A DNA stretch of 64,000 nucleotides from an uncultured Trichococcus sp. (GCF_963667775.1 NZ_OY764015.1:310001-374000), one strand, 5' to 3'. Positions 38,696-47,292 are shown, counted from the first letter of the stretch. Notes: generated by a model not told the origin, from the letters alone. Translations and numbers: made by a program.

Positions 38696-38763
38696 GGCCA
38701 TTCTCCTTTAAACGAGATGTGTACAAAAGGGTCTTTCCGTTTGAACAGTCACATAAAGTATAG

Positions 38764-38925
38764 CATTTTTTTGAGAATAACAAAAAATCAGCACCAAAGG
38801 ATCTGCCGAATGCGAGGGGAAATCTGGAATACCTCCACATCATGACTGTGAAAGATGGAGAGACGGAAGCGGAACTGGCTGTCGGGTTGTTCCGCGTGAA
38901 GCTGGTCTCGAGTGGGCTTTGCTGA
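38764..38925 (+). pseudogene. Possible gene remnant without a start
   Basis: Upstream of the FMN reductase, 53 codons are open without an ATG until near the middle and end in TGA. The translation NLEYLHIMTVKDGETEAELAVG followed by LFRVKLVSSGLC has the look of a real protein C-terminus, but I cannot name a family. The rest of the 316-bp gap holds a TATAAT at 38963 that probably serves the FMN reductase. Confidence 0.25.
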
Positions 38926-39011
38926 ATGGATCATATCTTTGGAGTAGCTGATTTTGTTCCGCTATAATGGAAGTGTGAGATGATTCAATAATAAGAGAGG
39001 CGATGATTTTT

Positions 39012-39581
39012 ATGGTGAAAAAGATCGGATTCTTAGTGGGTAGTTTGCGCGAAGAGGCCTACAGCAAAAAAGTGGCCTTGGCATTTTCAGAATTGTTCCC
39101 GGACGGATATGAAACCGGAATAGTGGAAATTGGGCATTTACCTTTATATAATCAGGATTTCGACGAGGTGGAGGGCAAGCTTCCTGAATCGTACACCCCG
39201 TTCCGTGAGGAAATCAAAGGATACGATGCCTTTGTGCTCGTGACGCCTGAATACAACCGTTCCTATCCGGCAGCCTTGAAGAATGCCTTGGACGTCGGTT
39301 CGCGTCCGTACGGGTCCAATCTTTGGGACGGCAAGCCGGTTGCGGTCATCAGCCAATCCCCGGGTGCTCTGGGGGCATTCGGTGCGAATCATCACTTAAG
39401 GCAAGTGCTTGTCTTCCTGAATATGGTTCCTTTGCAGCAGCCGGAAGCCTACATCGGAAATGTCCACAAGCTGTTGAACGAAGACGGTTCCGTTAAGGAA
39501 GAAAAGACGAAAGGATATTTCCAATCGATTGTGGATGCTTTCGTCCAATTGATCGAAAGCACGGAACCGTCGAAACAGTAA
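39012..39581 (+). CDS. NADPH-dependent FMN reductase / NAD(P)H quinone oxidoreductase family
   Basis: A flavodoxin-fold reductase using NAD(P)H to reduce FMN, quinones or azo dyes. The phosphate loop GSLREEAYSKKVA follows strand 1, and LVTPEYNRSYPAALKNALDVGSRP is the family signature around FMN, with SQSPGALGAFGANHHLRQ next. 189 aa. Start at 39012 (MVKKIGFLVG) fits the family; an in-frame ATG 9 bp upstream lies too close to GAGAGG. Single gene with a TATAAT-type promoter and its own terminator. Confidence 0.9.
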   Translation: MVKKIGFLVGSLREEAYSKKVALAFSELFPDGYETGIVEIGHLPLYNQDFDEVEGKLPESYTPFREEIKGYDAFVLVTPEYNRSYPAALKNALDVGSRPYGSNLWDGKPVAVISQSPGALGAFGANHHLRQVLVFLNMVPLQQPEAYIGNVHKLLNEDGSVKEEKTKGYFQSIVDAFVQLIESTEPSKQ

Positions 39582-39588
39582 ATGCTGG

Positions 39589-39629
39589 AAATACCCATTC
39601 TTACGAAAAAGCGTGAGGATGGGTATTTT
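39589..39629 (+). terminator. Terminator after the FMN reductase
   Basis: AAATACCCATTCTTAC pairs with GTGAGGATGGGTATTT, ending in TTTTG. Confidence 0.85.
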
Positions 39630-39699
39630 GTATGCCTGGGGGCTTTTTTCCTCTGCTATAATGGATGCAGACAACTATCAACCAGAAAAGGAAAAACTA

Positions 39700-41172
39700 A
39701 TGGACAAACATACAAACCAATCTTCTTTGTTGGACAGGCTGAAAGTACATGCGGCATCCAACAGCATCCCGATGCACATGCCGGGCCACAAGCGCAACGT
39801 CGAATTGTTGGGTACGGATCTGCCTTACAGCATCGACATCACGGAAATAGATGGCTTCGACAATCTGCACGGCGCGACTGGTATCCTCAACGAATACATG
39901 GAAGAAATCTCAGCATTTTACGGTACCGAGCGCTCATTTTACCTCGTGAACGGCAGTACCTGCGGCATCCTGGCGGGAATCCGCGCTGCGACGAAACGCG
40001 GTGGCAAGATTGCAATCGCCCGCAATTGCCACAAATCGGTCTATCATGCAATCGAACTTTTCGGATTGAAGGCCGTCTATCTGATGCCGGAAATGGACGA
40101 ATCATTCGGCATCCACGGCGGCATTTCGGCGGTAAGCATCGCGGATATGTTGGAAAAACATCGGGATACGCAACTGGTCGTCTTGACTTCGCCGACATAC
40201 GAGGGGGCAGTCAGCGATGTCGCGGTTATCGCGGCAATCTGTCATGGGCAAGGGATTCCGTTGCTCGTCGATGAGGCACACGGCTCGCATTTCAATTATT
40301 CGGAATATTTCCCAACCAGCGCCACCGCACTCGGCGCAGACCTTGTGATCCAGAGTCTGCATAAGACGTTGCCTTCGTTGACGATGACGTCGCTTGCCCA
40401 TCTGAATGGCAACCTGATCAGACCGGAAGAAATGGCGCGGCAACTCGCCATCTTCGAAAGCAGCTCGCCGTCCTATGTGCTGATGGCTTCGATCGACCGC
40501 TGTTTCCGTTTGCTGTGGGATGAAGGGGAGCAGTTATTTGGAAGCTACAATCAAAGGTTATCTGACTTTTCGAAAAAAATGGAGCAGCTCCAGCATCTCA
40601 GGGCGCTGTGCCACGGAAGCGACAGTCCGGCGCTGCACCCAACCTTTTTTGCCTTCGACAAAGGCAAAATCCTGATTTCTGCGCAAGGAACCGGCTTAAC
40701 CGGACAGAGACTCGCGGAAATGTTACGGAGCGATCATCATGTCGAAATGGAGATGGCTTATGGTGATCATGCGTTGGCGATGACCAGCGTCTGCGATACG
40801 CAAGCCGCGATGGCTGCTTTGGCCGATGCGCTATTGGCCATTGACGGCACGCTCAATCCGCATAACGGGGAGCATAGCTCAAATGATGTCACTTTAATTT
40901 TTTCCTTGCCTGAAAAGCAATGCGAAATTTGGCAGGCTTTGGAATCGGAAAAAGTAGATTGCCCGATTGAAAATGCAGTGGGGCATACAGCGGCCGAATA
41001 CGTTTGGGCCTATCCGCCCGGCATCCCGTTGCTAGTCCCTGGGGAACGGATCAGCTCAGGGTTTATCCAGCAAGTCCGAACGTTGCTGAACAAGGAGACG
41101 CAGGTCTACAGCGACGGCGACGGGCTCCCGAAAAATATCCGGATTATTGAAGATGGAGGGCTTGCTCAGTAA
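39700..41172 (+). CDS. Orn/Lys/Arg-type PLP decarboxylase (aminotransferase class I/II fold)
   Basis: The 490 aa begin with MPGHKRN, the opening motif of the short Gram-positive basic amino-acid decarboxylases (SpeA/YaaO type), followed by DITEIDGFDNLHG, LVNGSTCGILAGI, VDEAHGSHFNYSEYFP and the PLP Lys in QSLHKTLPSLTMTSLAHL (about residue 225). The C-terminal decarboxylase domain includes VGHTAAEYVWAYPPGIPLLVPGE. Substrate may be arginine, lysine or ornithine. Start 39700 is preceded by AAAAGGAA. A TATAAT at 39657 sits just upstream but lacks a good -35. Confidence 0.9.
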   Translation: MDKHTNQSSLLDRLKVHAASNSIPMHMPGHKRNVELLGTDLPYSIDITEIDGFDNLHGATGILNEYMEEISAFYGTERSFYLVNGSTCGILAGIRAATKRGGKIAIARNCHKSVYHAIELFGLKAVYLMPEMDESFGIHGGISAVSIADMLEKHRDTQLVVLTSPTYEGAVSDVAVIAAICHGQGIPLLVDEAHGSHFNYSEYFPTSATALGADLVIQSLHKTLPSLTMTSLAHLNGNLIRPEEMARQLAIFESSSPSYVLMASIDRCFRLLWDEGEQLFGSYNQRLSDFSKKMEQLQHLRALCHGSDSPALHPTFFAFDKGKILISAQGTGLTGQRLAEMLRSDHHVEMEMAYGDHALAMTSVCDTQAAMAALADALLAIDGTLNPHNGEHSSNDVTLIFSLPEKQCEIWQALESEKVDCPIENAVGHTAAEYVWAYPPGIPLLVPGERISSGFIQQVRTLLNKETQVYSDGDGLPKNIRIIEDGGLAQ

Positions 41173-41244
41173 CTTACATTTTGATAGTTATTGATCGAAT
41201 CACGATAGCGATAAAAACGGTCACTATGCTGATAGGTGGGGAGA

Positions 41245-41273
41245 TTGACGGACTAATAATTTGTTGGTAGAAT
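41245..41273 (+). promoter_or_regulatory. Promoter of the SCIFF locus
   Basis: TTGACG and TAGAAT with a 17-bp spacer, about 70 bp before the SCIFF peptide start. Confidence 0.75.
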
Positions 41274-41341
41274 TATTCACAAAGGAAGTTTTTTCTGTCA
41301 AGCAATATGCTTCCTTAACCTGTTTCAGAGGAGATGTCGTT

Positions 41342-41497
41342 ATGAAAAGAATCGTGACACTAAGCACCCGCAACTTGAAGGATACTGCCAAACACGGCGG
41401 CTGCGGCGCATGCCAAACATCTTGCCAATCCGCATGCAAAACTTCTTGCGGAATCGCTAACCAAAGCTGTGAGAACCCTAGACAAGCAGCAAAATAA
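41342..41497 (+). CDS. scfA: SCIFF (six-cysteine) ranthipeptide precursor
   Basis: A 51-aa peptide with the near-invariant core GGCGACQTSCQSACKTSC and a sixth Cys in NQSCEN; the six Cys are at residues 21, 24, 28, 32, 36 and 43. The N-terminus MKRIVTLSTRNL is the family leader. The known family is almost universal in Clostridia, where a partner radical-SAM enzyme forms a Cys-to-Thr thioether; physiological role is debated, with links to regulation and signalling proposed. GAGG lies 10 nt before the ATG. The maturase follows after a strong hairpin. Confidence 0.95.
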   Translation: MKRIVTLSTRNLKDTAKHGGCGACQTSCQSACKTSCGIANQSCENPRQAAK

Positions 41498-41505
41498 AAA
41501 AGAGT

Positions 41506-41531
41506 CCGCCCGGCTGATTCCAGTTGGGCGG
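41506..41531 (+). terminator. Hairpin between SCIFF peptide and maturase
   Basis: CCGCCCGGCTG pairs along all 11 positions with CAGTTGGGCGG (two G-U) with a 4-nt loop, followed by CAATTTTAT. It probably acts as a leaky terminator or processing site so that peptide mRNA exceeds enzyme mRNA. Confidence 0.75.
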
Positions 41532-41565
41532 CAATTTTATGGACAAAAAGGAGTTTGAAACCGAA

Positions 41566-42969
41566 ATGATTCATCAATATAAACTGAACGGATACAATAT
41601 CGTAATGGATACCTACAGCGGTGCCGTGCATGTCGTGGACGACCTTGCCTTCGACATCATCGCGCTGTACGAAGAAACCCCGGTCGAAGAGATCGTCACG
41701 ATGATGCTGGAACAATATGCGTACGACCCTGAAATCAACGAAACGGAAATCCGCGATACGCTATCGGATGTCGAAGAGTTGAAAGCCAACGGGGAATTGT
41801 TCACGGAGGACATGTACCAGAATCTTTCACTGGACTTGAAGGACCGCAAAACATTCGTGAAAGCTTTGTGTCTGAATGTGGCGCATACCTGCAACTTGAC
41901 TTGCGATTATTGCTTCGCCAGCCAAGGCAAGTACAATGGCGACAGAGCGATCATGAAATTCGAAGTCGGCAAGCAAGCGATCGACTTCCTGCTTGAGAAC
42001 TCCGGCCACCACCGCAATCTTGACGTCGACTTCTTCGGTGGCGAACCTTTGATGGCTTGGCGCGTCGTGAAGCAGATCGTCGAATACGCCCGCAGTAAGG
42101 AAGAAGAGTCCAAAAAGACTTTCCGTTTCACTTTCACAACAAACGGGATGCTTCTGAACGACGAAATCAATGACTTCCTGAACAAAGAAATGTACAACGT
42201 CGTTTTGAGCTTGGATGGACGCAAGGAAGTCCATGACCGTCTTCGCCGCACGGTCAACGGGAAAGGCAGCTACGACTACATTTTGCCGAAATTCCAGAAA
42301 TTCGTAGAAGGGCGCGGCGACAAGGAATACTATGTCCGCGGCACCTACACAGGCAATAACGTCGATTTCACAAACGATATTTTCCACGTGGCTAATCTTG
42401 GATTCGACAAACTGTCGATGGAGCCGGTCATCTGCGACCCTTCCGAACCTTACGCTTTGACGGAGAAAGATCTTCCGACACTGTACAGACAGTATGAAAT
42501 CCTGGCTGAGGAAATGCTGAAGCGCGGCGAAGAGGGCAACGACTTCACTTTCTACCACTACATGCTGGACCTTTCCGAAGGCCCGTGCATCCAGAAACGC
42601 ATCTCCGGCTGCGGATCAGGAACGGAATACATGGCTGTCACGCCTTGGGGTGAAATATTCCCTTGCCACCAGTTCGTGGGTGATGAAGAATTCAGCATGG
42701 GCAATATCTGGGATGGAATCACCAAACCGGAACTGCAAAACCAATTCAAGGAAGTCAACTGCTATTCCAAACCGGAATGCCAGGATTGCTGGGCGAAATT
42801 GTACTGCAGCGGCGGCTGCCCTGCGAACTCGCTGCATGCGACCGGTTCGCTGAAAGGCAATTATGAATTCAGCTGCGACCTGTTCCGCAAACGCGTGGAA
42901 TGCTCGATGATGGTGAAAGTCGCGGAGCAAATCCGTGAAATGGAAGCCGAAGCGATGGCTGCCGAGTAA
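41566..42969 (+). CDS. scfB: SCIFF thioether maturase, radical SAM/SPASM protein
   Basis: Radical SAM enzyme that installs thioether crosslinks in the SCIFF peptide. The N-terminal ~85 residues form the peptide-binding RRE-like region (YNIVMDTYSGAVHVVDDLAFDII). The CxxxCxxC cluster is in HTCNLTCDYCFASQGKYNG (about residue 110), FFGGEPLMAW follows, and the C-terminal SPASM region has CGSGTEYMAVTPWGEIFPCHQF and CQDCWAKLYCSGGCPANS for auxiliary Fe-S clusters. The start at 41566 (MIHQYKLNGYNI) matches the family, with AAGGAG 12 nt upstream; an ATG at 41539 is the alternative. 467 aa. Confidence 0.95.
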   Translation: MIHQYKLNGYNIVMDTYSGAVHVVDDLAFDIIALYEETPVEEIVTMMLEQYAYDPEINETEIRDTLSDVEELKANGELFTEDMYQNLSLDLKDRKTFVKALCLNVAHTCNLTCDYCFASQGKYNGDRAIMKFEVGKQAIDFLLENSGHHRNLDVDFFGGEPLMAWRVVKQIVEYARSKEEESKKTFRFTFTTNGMLLNDEINDFLNKEMYNVVLSLDGRKEVHDRLRRTVNGKGSYDYILPKFQKFVEGRGDKEYYVRGTYTGNNVDFTNDIFHVANLGFDKLSMEPVICDPSEPYALTEKDLPTLYRQYEILAEEMLKRGEEGNDFTFYHYMLDLSEGPCIQKRISGCGSGTEYMAVTPWGEIFPCHQFVGDEEFSMGNIWDGITKPELQNQFKEVNCYSKPECQDCWAKLYCSGGCPANSLHATGSLKGNYEFSCDLFRKRVECSMMVKVAEQIREMEAEAMAAE

Positions 42970-42995
42970 GAAGATAACGAGATAATTATGGGAAG

Positions 42996-43037
42996 AGAAG
43001 TGCGCGCTGGCTAATTGTCGGTGCGTGCTTCTTTTTT
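42996..43037 (+). terminator. scfB terminator
   Basis: AGAAGTGCGCGC pairs with GTGCGTGCTTCT and is followed by TTTTT. Confidence 0.82.
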
Positions 43038-43069
43038 GCTGCGGAGTCGGGAGGAGGGTGGCGTGGCTG

Positions 43070-43201
43070 CTCCTCCGGTGAAGGAGGCTTTGGCCGGAGG
43101 ACAATTCAAAATACCGCCCCCAACTCCTGGGAAGCCGGCCTAACCGGAGGAACACTCGAAATATCAGCCGGACCTCCGGCGAGACCGGCTCTCGCCGGAG
43201 C
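43070..43201 (+). repeat. Palindrome array, 3 units, ~50-bp period
   Basis: Units start near 43071, 43121 and 43172: CTCCTCCGGTGAAGG ... TTGGCCGGAGGA, CAACTCCTGGGAAGCC ... TAACCGGAGGA and CTCCGGCGAGACC ... CTCGCCGGAG. A low-complexity AAAAAGCAAAA stretch follows. It fills most of the 361-bp gap between scfB and the convergent aminotransferase. Confidence 0.85.
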
Positions 43202-43290
43202 AAAAAGCAAAAAAGCAAAAATGTAAAAAGCAAAAATAAAAAAAGCAAAAATGCGGGCCGGATCCCCGGCCGAAAAGCCAACAGAATAAA

Positions 43291-43325
43291 CCGCACAATC
43301 GCCTGATTGTGCGGTTCAACATTTA
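43291..43325. terminator. Terminator of patA (probably bidirectional)
   Basis: AACCGCACAATC pairs perfectly with GATTGTGCGGTT around GCCT, with A/T-rich sequence on both sides. Confidence 0.85.
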
Positions 43326-43330
43326 TTCAC

Positions 43331-44497
43331 TTATTTCTTATTCAATTCATCCAGAAAGGCAACAATCCGTCGGCAGCCTTCGCTGACATTCTCGTCGCTG
43401 GCGGCGTAGCTCATGCGGAAATAGCCGACTCCGGATTCGCCGAAAGCAGAACCGGGGATGACGCCGACACCGGCTTTGCGTGCGAGGTCGATGCAGAAGT
43501 TCCAATCATCATCGCCGTACTGCTCCGGAATGCGCGGGAAGAGGTAGAAGGCGCCGTCCGGATTGTTCATCTTCAGCCCGGCGGCCGTCAAACCTTCCAA
43601 CAGAATATCTCGGCGTTTGCGGTAGGCAGCTTTCATCGTTGCCGTCACTTCATCGCCGTCGCGGAAGGCAACCCCAGCCGCTATTTGTGCGGGCGTGGAG
43701 CCGCAAGTGACCAAGCTCTGGTGGTATTTCAGGATTTCGCGGATCAGGTCCGGTTGGGCAGCGACAAAGCCGACGCGCCAGCCGGTCATCGCGTAGCTTT
43801 TCGAAGTGCCGTTGATGACGATGGACTGCTCCGGGATGTACTTGGCGATGGATGTATGGCTGCCGTCGTAGGTCAGCTCGCTGTAGATTTCATCGCTGAG
43901 CACGAAAACATCATATTTTTTGATGACCGTAGCCAAAGCTTCAACTTCTTCTTTTGTATAAGTCGCGCCGGTCGGATTGTTGGGATAGGTCAGCACGACC
44001 ATCTTCGTTTCCGGATTTGCTTCCAACGCTGCCGTCAGGTCCTCCGGTGTGATCAGGAAGCCGGTCTCCGAAGTGTCGATCTTGACGCTGTGCCCGCCCG
44101 CCAAATGCGTAACGTATTCATACTGCGGAAAAGCCGGCGATTGGATGATTACCTTATCGCCTGGGTTCATCAGCGCGAACATCGAGGCGGTGATCGCTTC
44201 CGTCGCACCGACCGTCAGGACGATGTCGGTCTCCGGGGTGTAGTGCAAGCCGTATTTCCGCTCCATGAATTTTGCGATTTCCTTGCGGGTCTCGAGAACA
44301 CCCGCAGAAGGGGCGTAATGTGTCTGATTCTGGTTTAGAGCCTCTGCAGCGGCCGCCTTGATGAAAGCCGGCGTATCAAAATCAGGCTCCCCCATCGTGA
44401 AGCGGATCAGGTCCTTCACATCGCTGATGGCGGCATCGAAGTTACGGATGGGCGATCCTTTCAGTTGCTTGACAAAGCGGTTCGTTTCTCTGCTCAT
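43331..44497 (-). CDS. patA: PLP aminotransferase, probable N-acetyl-L,L-diaminopimelate aminotransferase
   Basis: A class I aminotransferase of 388 aa: FTMGEPDFDTP, YAPSAGVLETR, LTYPNNPTGATY, LSDEIYSELTYDG and the PLP-lysine motif INGTSKSYAMTGWRVGFVAA (about residue 235), with the carboxylate-binding Arg in GYFRMSYA. The general family includes PatA. Because the genes directly across the divergent gap encode the acetylated-DAP acetyltransferase and deacetylase, and the missing step between them is this transamination, the DAP role is the best inference. The start has GGAGGAG about 11 nt upstream. Other substrates such as aromatic amino acids or methionine are possible. Confidence 0.88.
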   Translation of the reverse strand: MSRETNRFVKQLKGSPIRNFDAAISDVKDLIRFTMGEPDFDTPAFIKAAAAEALNQNQTHYAPSAGVLETRKEIAKFMERKYGLHYTPETDIVLTVGATEAITASMFALMNPGDKVIIQSPAFPQYEYVTHLAGGHSVKIDTSETGFLITPEDLTAALEANPETKMVVLTYPNNPTGATYTKEEVEALATVIKKYDVFVLSDEIYSELTYDGSHTSIAKYIPEQSIVINGTSKSYAMTGWRVGFVAAQPDLIREILKYHQSLVTCGSTPAQIAAGVAFRDGDEVTATMKAAYRKRRDILLEGLTAAGLKMNNPDGAFYLFPRIPEQYGDDDWNFCIDLARKAGVGVIPGSAFGESGVGYFRMSYAASDENVSEGCRRIVAFLDELNKK

Positions 44498-44793
44498 AAT
44501 TTATTGTCTCCTCCGGATGAAATATCCTTGATCTAATGTATAGTCGAACATGCGCCAACCGATTGCCGACGTCCAATCTCATGAAAATAACATAACACGA
44601 TTGCGGGCGTATTTCTATGCAAACTTGCCTACTCCTGGATGAAAATTAGAAAATCGCGAGTTTGATGAGCGTTTTCACATGCGGGTGGCCGATCCTTCCC
44701 GGCACTTTCCGATCCGGAGGCCCGCCTGCGCCTTGATGCGCAACTCCGAAACACTTAAAGACCAAGCAGAAGTAAGCTTCTTTCCCAGAGCGG
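44498..44793. other. Intergenic region between patA and the dapH promoter
   Basis: About 300 bp with no coding signal on either strand that I can support. A promoter for patA must lie here on the minus strand, but I see no convincing -35/-10 pair. Confidence 0.5.
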
Positions 44794-44822
44794 TTGACAG
44801 TTTTGCCGGATAAGTGTACGAT
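44794..44822 (+). promoter_or_regulatory. dapH operon promoter
   Basis: Perfect -35 TTGACA and TACGAT with a 17-bp spacer, about 28 bp before the lysine riboswitch. Confidence 0.85.
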
Positions 44823-44848
44823 TAGAAAAATGAATGAATCGCCAAGCA

Positions 44849-45043
44849 AAAAGAGGTCGCGGCTGGTCAAGAGTACCGCAAGGGAAAGGGACGGTCGCCG
44901 AAGCATGCAGATGCTGGACCCAGGTTGAACAAATGTGGGGCTGTTCCATTGTCGTTGCCCGATGACAGTGGATTGCGCTTTAGCTTGGTTGGGCGAATGC
45001 AGGTCTCCGTAGCCGTAAGCACTCGCTTACCGCTATTTTTTTT
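44849..45043 (+). promoter_or_regulatory. Lysine riboswitch (L-box) with terminator
   Basis: The conserved aptamer core appears in order: AAGAGGTCGC, GGTCAAGAGTACCGC, AAGGGAAAGGGACGGT, CGCCGAAGC, GCTGGACCC and later paired arms. Downstream TAGCCGTAAG pairs with CTTACCGCTA (one mismatch) and runs into nine T (45010-45043), the expression platform. Lysine binding should cause premature termination and shut off DAP/lysine synthesis. Confidence 0.9.
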
Positions 45044-45146
45044 GCGTTTCAGGAACGAACGGACGTCCACCGCATAGGGCAAATACAGGCTAGCATGCTA
45101 TAATGGGCATGTTGGAACAGAAAAAATGATCAGGAGGAAACATCAA

Positions 45147-45860
45147 ATGAGCGAACTATTATTGACAGATGCTTATGAAATCGCAGCCTATATCAAAGCT
45201 GCCGAAAAGCAAACACCCATAAAACTTTACATCAAAGGGGATTTTGAAAATCCTGCCTACGAAGGTTTGAAATTTTTCGGTAGCGGAGACAGCTACACAG
45301 TCTTCGGGGATGCTTCAGCAATCTATCCTTTCTTGGAAGCAAACAAAGACAAAATCAAGGATCAAGTCATGGAATACGACAGACGCAATTCCGCGATTCC
45401 GTTGTTGGACACTACCAAAATTGATGCACGTATCGAGCCCGGCTCCTTCATCCGTGATCACGTAACAATCGGCAAGAGCGCCGTCATCATGATGGGTGCG
45501 GTCATCAACATCGGCGCCGTCATCGGCGAAGGCACAATGATCGACATGGGTGCGGTAGTCGGCGCACGCGGCACAATCGGCAAAAACTGCCACATCGGAG
45601 CAGGCGCAGTGGTTGCAGGCGTTCTTGAGCCACCATCGAAATCACCAGTCATCATTGAAGACGGTGTTCTGGTCGGCGCGAACGCTGTCATCATCGAAGG
45701 CGTGCACATCGGCGAAGGCGCTGTTGTCGCAGCAGGCGCGATTGTATTGGAAGACGTACCGGCTAACGCGGTAGTTGCGGGATCCCCTGCAAAAATCGTG
45801 AAGATGAAGGACGAAAAGACAAGCGAAAAAACCCAATTGTTGTCTGATTTGAGAGACTGA
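45147..45860 (+). CDS. dapH: 2,3,4,5-tetrahydropyridine-2,6-dicarboxylate N-acetyltransferase
   Basis: Acetylates tetrahydrodipicolinate with acetyl-CoA in the acetylated DAP pathway to lysine and peptidoglycan. The C-terminal two thirds are a left-handed beta-helix of hexapeptide repeats ([51 protein letters not shown]), ending [12 protein letters not shown]. 237 aa, normal. Start 45147 follows AGGAGGA by 8 nt. First gene of the riboswitch-controlled operon. Confidence 0.97.
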   Translation: MSELLLTDAYEIAAYIKAAEKQTPIKLYIKGDFENPAYEGLKFFGSGDSYTVFGDASAIYPFLEANKDKIKDQVMEYDRRNSAIPLLDTTKIDARIEPGSFIRDHVTIGKSAVIMMGAVINIGAVIGEGTMIDMGAVVGARGTIGKNCHIGAGAVVAGVLEPPSKSPVIIEDGVLVGANAVIIEGVHIGEGAVVAAGAIVLEDVPANAVVAGSPAKIVKMKDEKTSEKTQLLSDLRD

Positions 45861-45882
45861 TAAATACACGCGGAGGGACCAG

Positions 45883-47034
45883 GTGAACAGCATGCAGATT
45901 GCAGAATTATACGATACGGTGAAAATGATCCGAAGGGAGCTCCACCAGATTCCGGAGATTGGCTTCGATCTGCCGCTGACTTCTGAATACGTACGCCAGA
46001 AGCTGGTGTCGTTCGGTTATGAACCGATCAGCACCGCCGAAACGGGCTGGGTAGCCGTCCTGGAGGGCAAGTCCCCGACAGCGGTCGCCTTCCGCGCCGA
46101 TATGGATGCGCTGGAGGTTACCGAGGAAACCGGAGCGGATTTCGCTTCCATTCACCCGGGCAAAATGCACGCGTGCGGACACGATGGGCACATGGCCTTG
46201 CTGCTGGGTTTCGCGAAATATTTGAAGTCTTTGCCGATTTTGGAGAAATCTGTCGTGCTGGTTTTCCAACCGGCTGAAGAAGGCCCAGGCGGCGCGAAGT
46301 GGATCATGGATTCCGGCATCCTGCAGGAACTGCAGGTCGAAAAAATCTACGGATTCCACTTGTATCCGAGTCTGCCGGAAGGGATTCTTGGTTTGGCCAA
46401 GGGACCTTTGATGGCGCGCAACGGCGAATTCGATATCACGCTTGAGGGCGTCAGCTCGCATGCCGGGCAGCCGCATTTCGGCAAGGATGCCTTGATTGCC
46501 GCCGCGCAGATCCTGCTGTCGGTCCAGAACATTCTGGCCCGCGACCTCGATCCGTTGCAGCCGGCGGTCGTGAACATCGGCACGCTCCATGCCGGGGAAG
46601 CCCGCAATATCGTGGCCGGAAAAGCCGAGCTGACCGGGACAATCCGGAGCTACGACAAGGCGGTCTATGCTTCAATCAAGGAACACCTTGCCGACATCTG
46701 CGCCGGCATCGAGCGGTTGAGCGGTGTCATCTGCAGGTTGGATATCCGCGATTTCTATCCGGAAGTCACGAACGATGCGGAAATGATCGGCACCTTGATG
46801 GACGCTCTTCCGGCCGATGCCTACGAAGTCGTCAAACCACTGATGCTGGCCGAGGACTTTGCTTTCTACCAGGAAAGCATCCGCGGCGCCTTTATCCTGC
46901 TCGGTACCGGACGTCCCGACATGGGCTGGACGCATCCGCTCCACAGCAGTCGCTTCAACTTCGACGAGAAGGTGCTGCTGAAAGGGATCGCATGCTACGA
47001 CCTGATCCTGGAAAGGGAAGGGCTGAAGCGCTAA
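45883..47034 (+). CDS. N-acetyldiaminopimelate deacetylase (M20 family)
   Basis: Removes the acetyl group from N-acetyl-L,L-DAP to give L,L-DAP. M20 metallopeptidase motifs are present: FRADMDALEVTEETG, the metal ligands in MHACGHDGHMALLLG and Glu-Glu in FQPAEEGPGGAKW, with the dimerisation domain from about residue 175 (GVSSHAGQPHFGKDALIAA). I use the GTG at 45883 because GGAGGG sits 5-6 nt upstream; an ATG 9 bp later would be at 14 nt. 383 aa. Functional specificity follows from the position 22 bp after dapH; the general family also includes hippurate and other amidohydrolases. Confidence 0.93.
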   Translation: MNSMQIAELYDTVKMIRRELHQIPEIGFDLPLTSEYVRQKLVSFGYEPISTAETGWVAVLEGKSPTAVAFRADMDALEVTEETGADFASIHPGKMHACGHDGHMALLLGFAKYLKSLPILEKSVVLVFQPAEEGPGGAKWIMDSGILQELQVEKIYGFHLYPSLPEGILGLAKGPLMARNGEFDITLEGVSSHAGQPHFGKDALIAAAQILLSVQNILARDLDPLQPAVVNIGTLHAGEARNIVAGKAELTGTIRSYDKAVYASIKEHLADICAGIERLSGVICRLDIRDFYPEVTNDAEMIGTLMDALPADAYEVVKPLMLAEDFAFYQESIRGAFILLGTGRPDMGWTHPLHSSRFNFDEKVLLKGIACYDLILEREGLKR

Positions 47035-47056
47035 AAGAATCAGAATGATTATACAG

Positions 47057-47088
47057 AAAGGCACTCTTAACGGGGTGCCTTTTGGTTT
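47057..47088 (+). terminator. dap operon terminator
   Basis: AAAGGCACTC pairs with GGGGTGCCTTT, followed by TGGTTTGG; the T-run is short. Confidence 0.78.
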
Positions 47089-47109
47089 GGGGCACATAAC
47101 GATTGCCGT

Positions 47110-47292
47110 CCTCCGGTGAGGGGTGCTTCGCCGGAGGACAGGACCGCATTCAGACGCGCTCCTCCGACAAGCAGAAGCCTCCTCGGAGAAGTGCTCGGCT
47201 ATTACCGGTCAGCTCCGGCGAACGAAGCCTCGCCGGAGCAGCAGGTCATCATGCAACGCCGTCCTACGATGAAGGCGTTCTTCGCCGGAGTT
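47110..47292 (+). repeat. Palindrome array, 4 units, ~50-bp period
   Basis: Units start near 47110, 47161, 47211 and 47260, including CCTCCGGTGAGGG ... CTTCGCCGGAGGAC and GCTCCGGCGAACG ... CTCGCCGGAGCAG. The last is degenerate on the left (TCCTACGATGAAGG ... CTTCGCCGGAG). It occupies the gap between the dap operon and the small lipoprotein gene; the remaining bases to 47450 are AT-rich and contain TACAAT at 47414. Confidence 0.85.

Noticed and set aside
39657-39662. Full promoter at the TATAAT before the decarboxylase
   Set aside because: The only -35-like hexamer (TTGTAT) is 23 bp away, too far; kept only as a possible -10.
39582-40274. 230-codon plus-strand frame overlapping the Orn/Lys/Arg decarboxylase
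   Set aside because: It is a shifted frame of the decarboxylase gene with low-quality composition and no motif.
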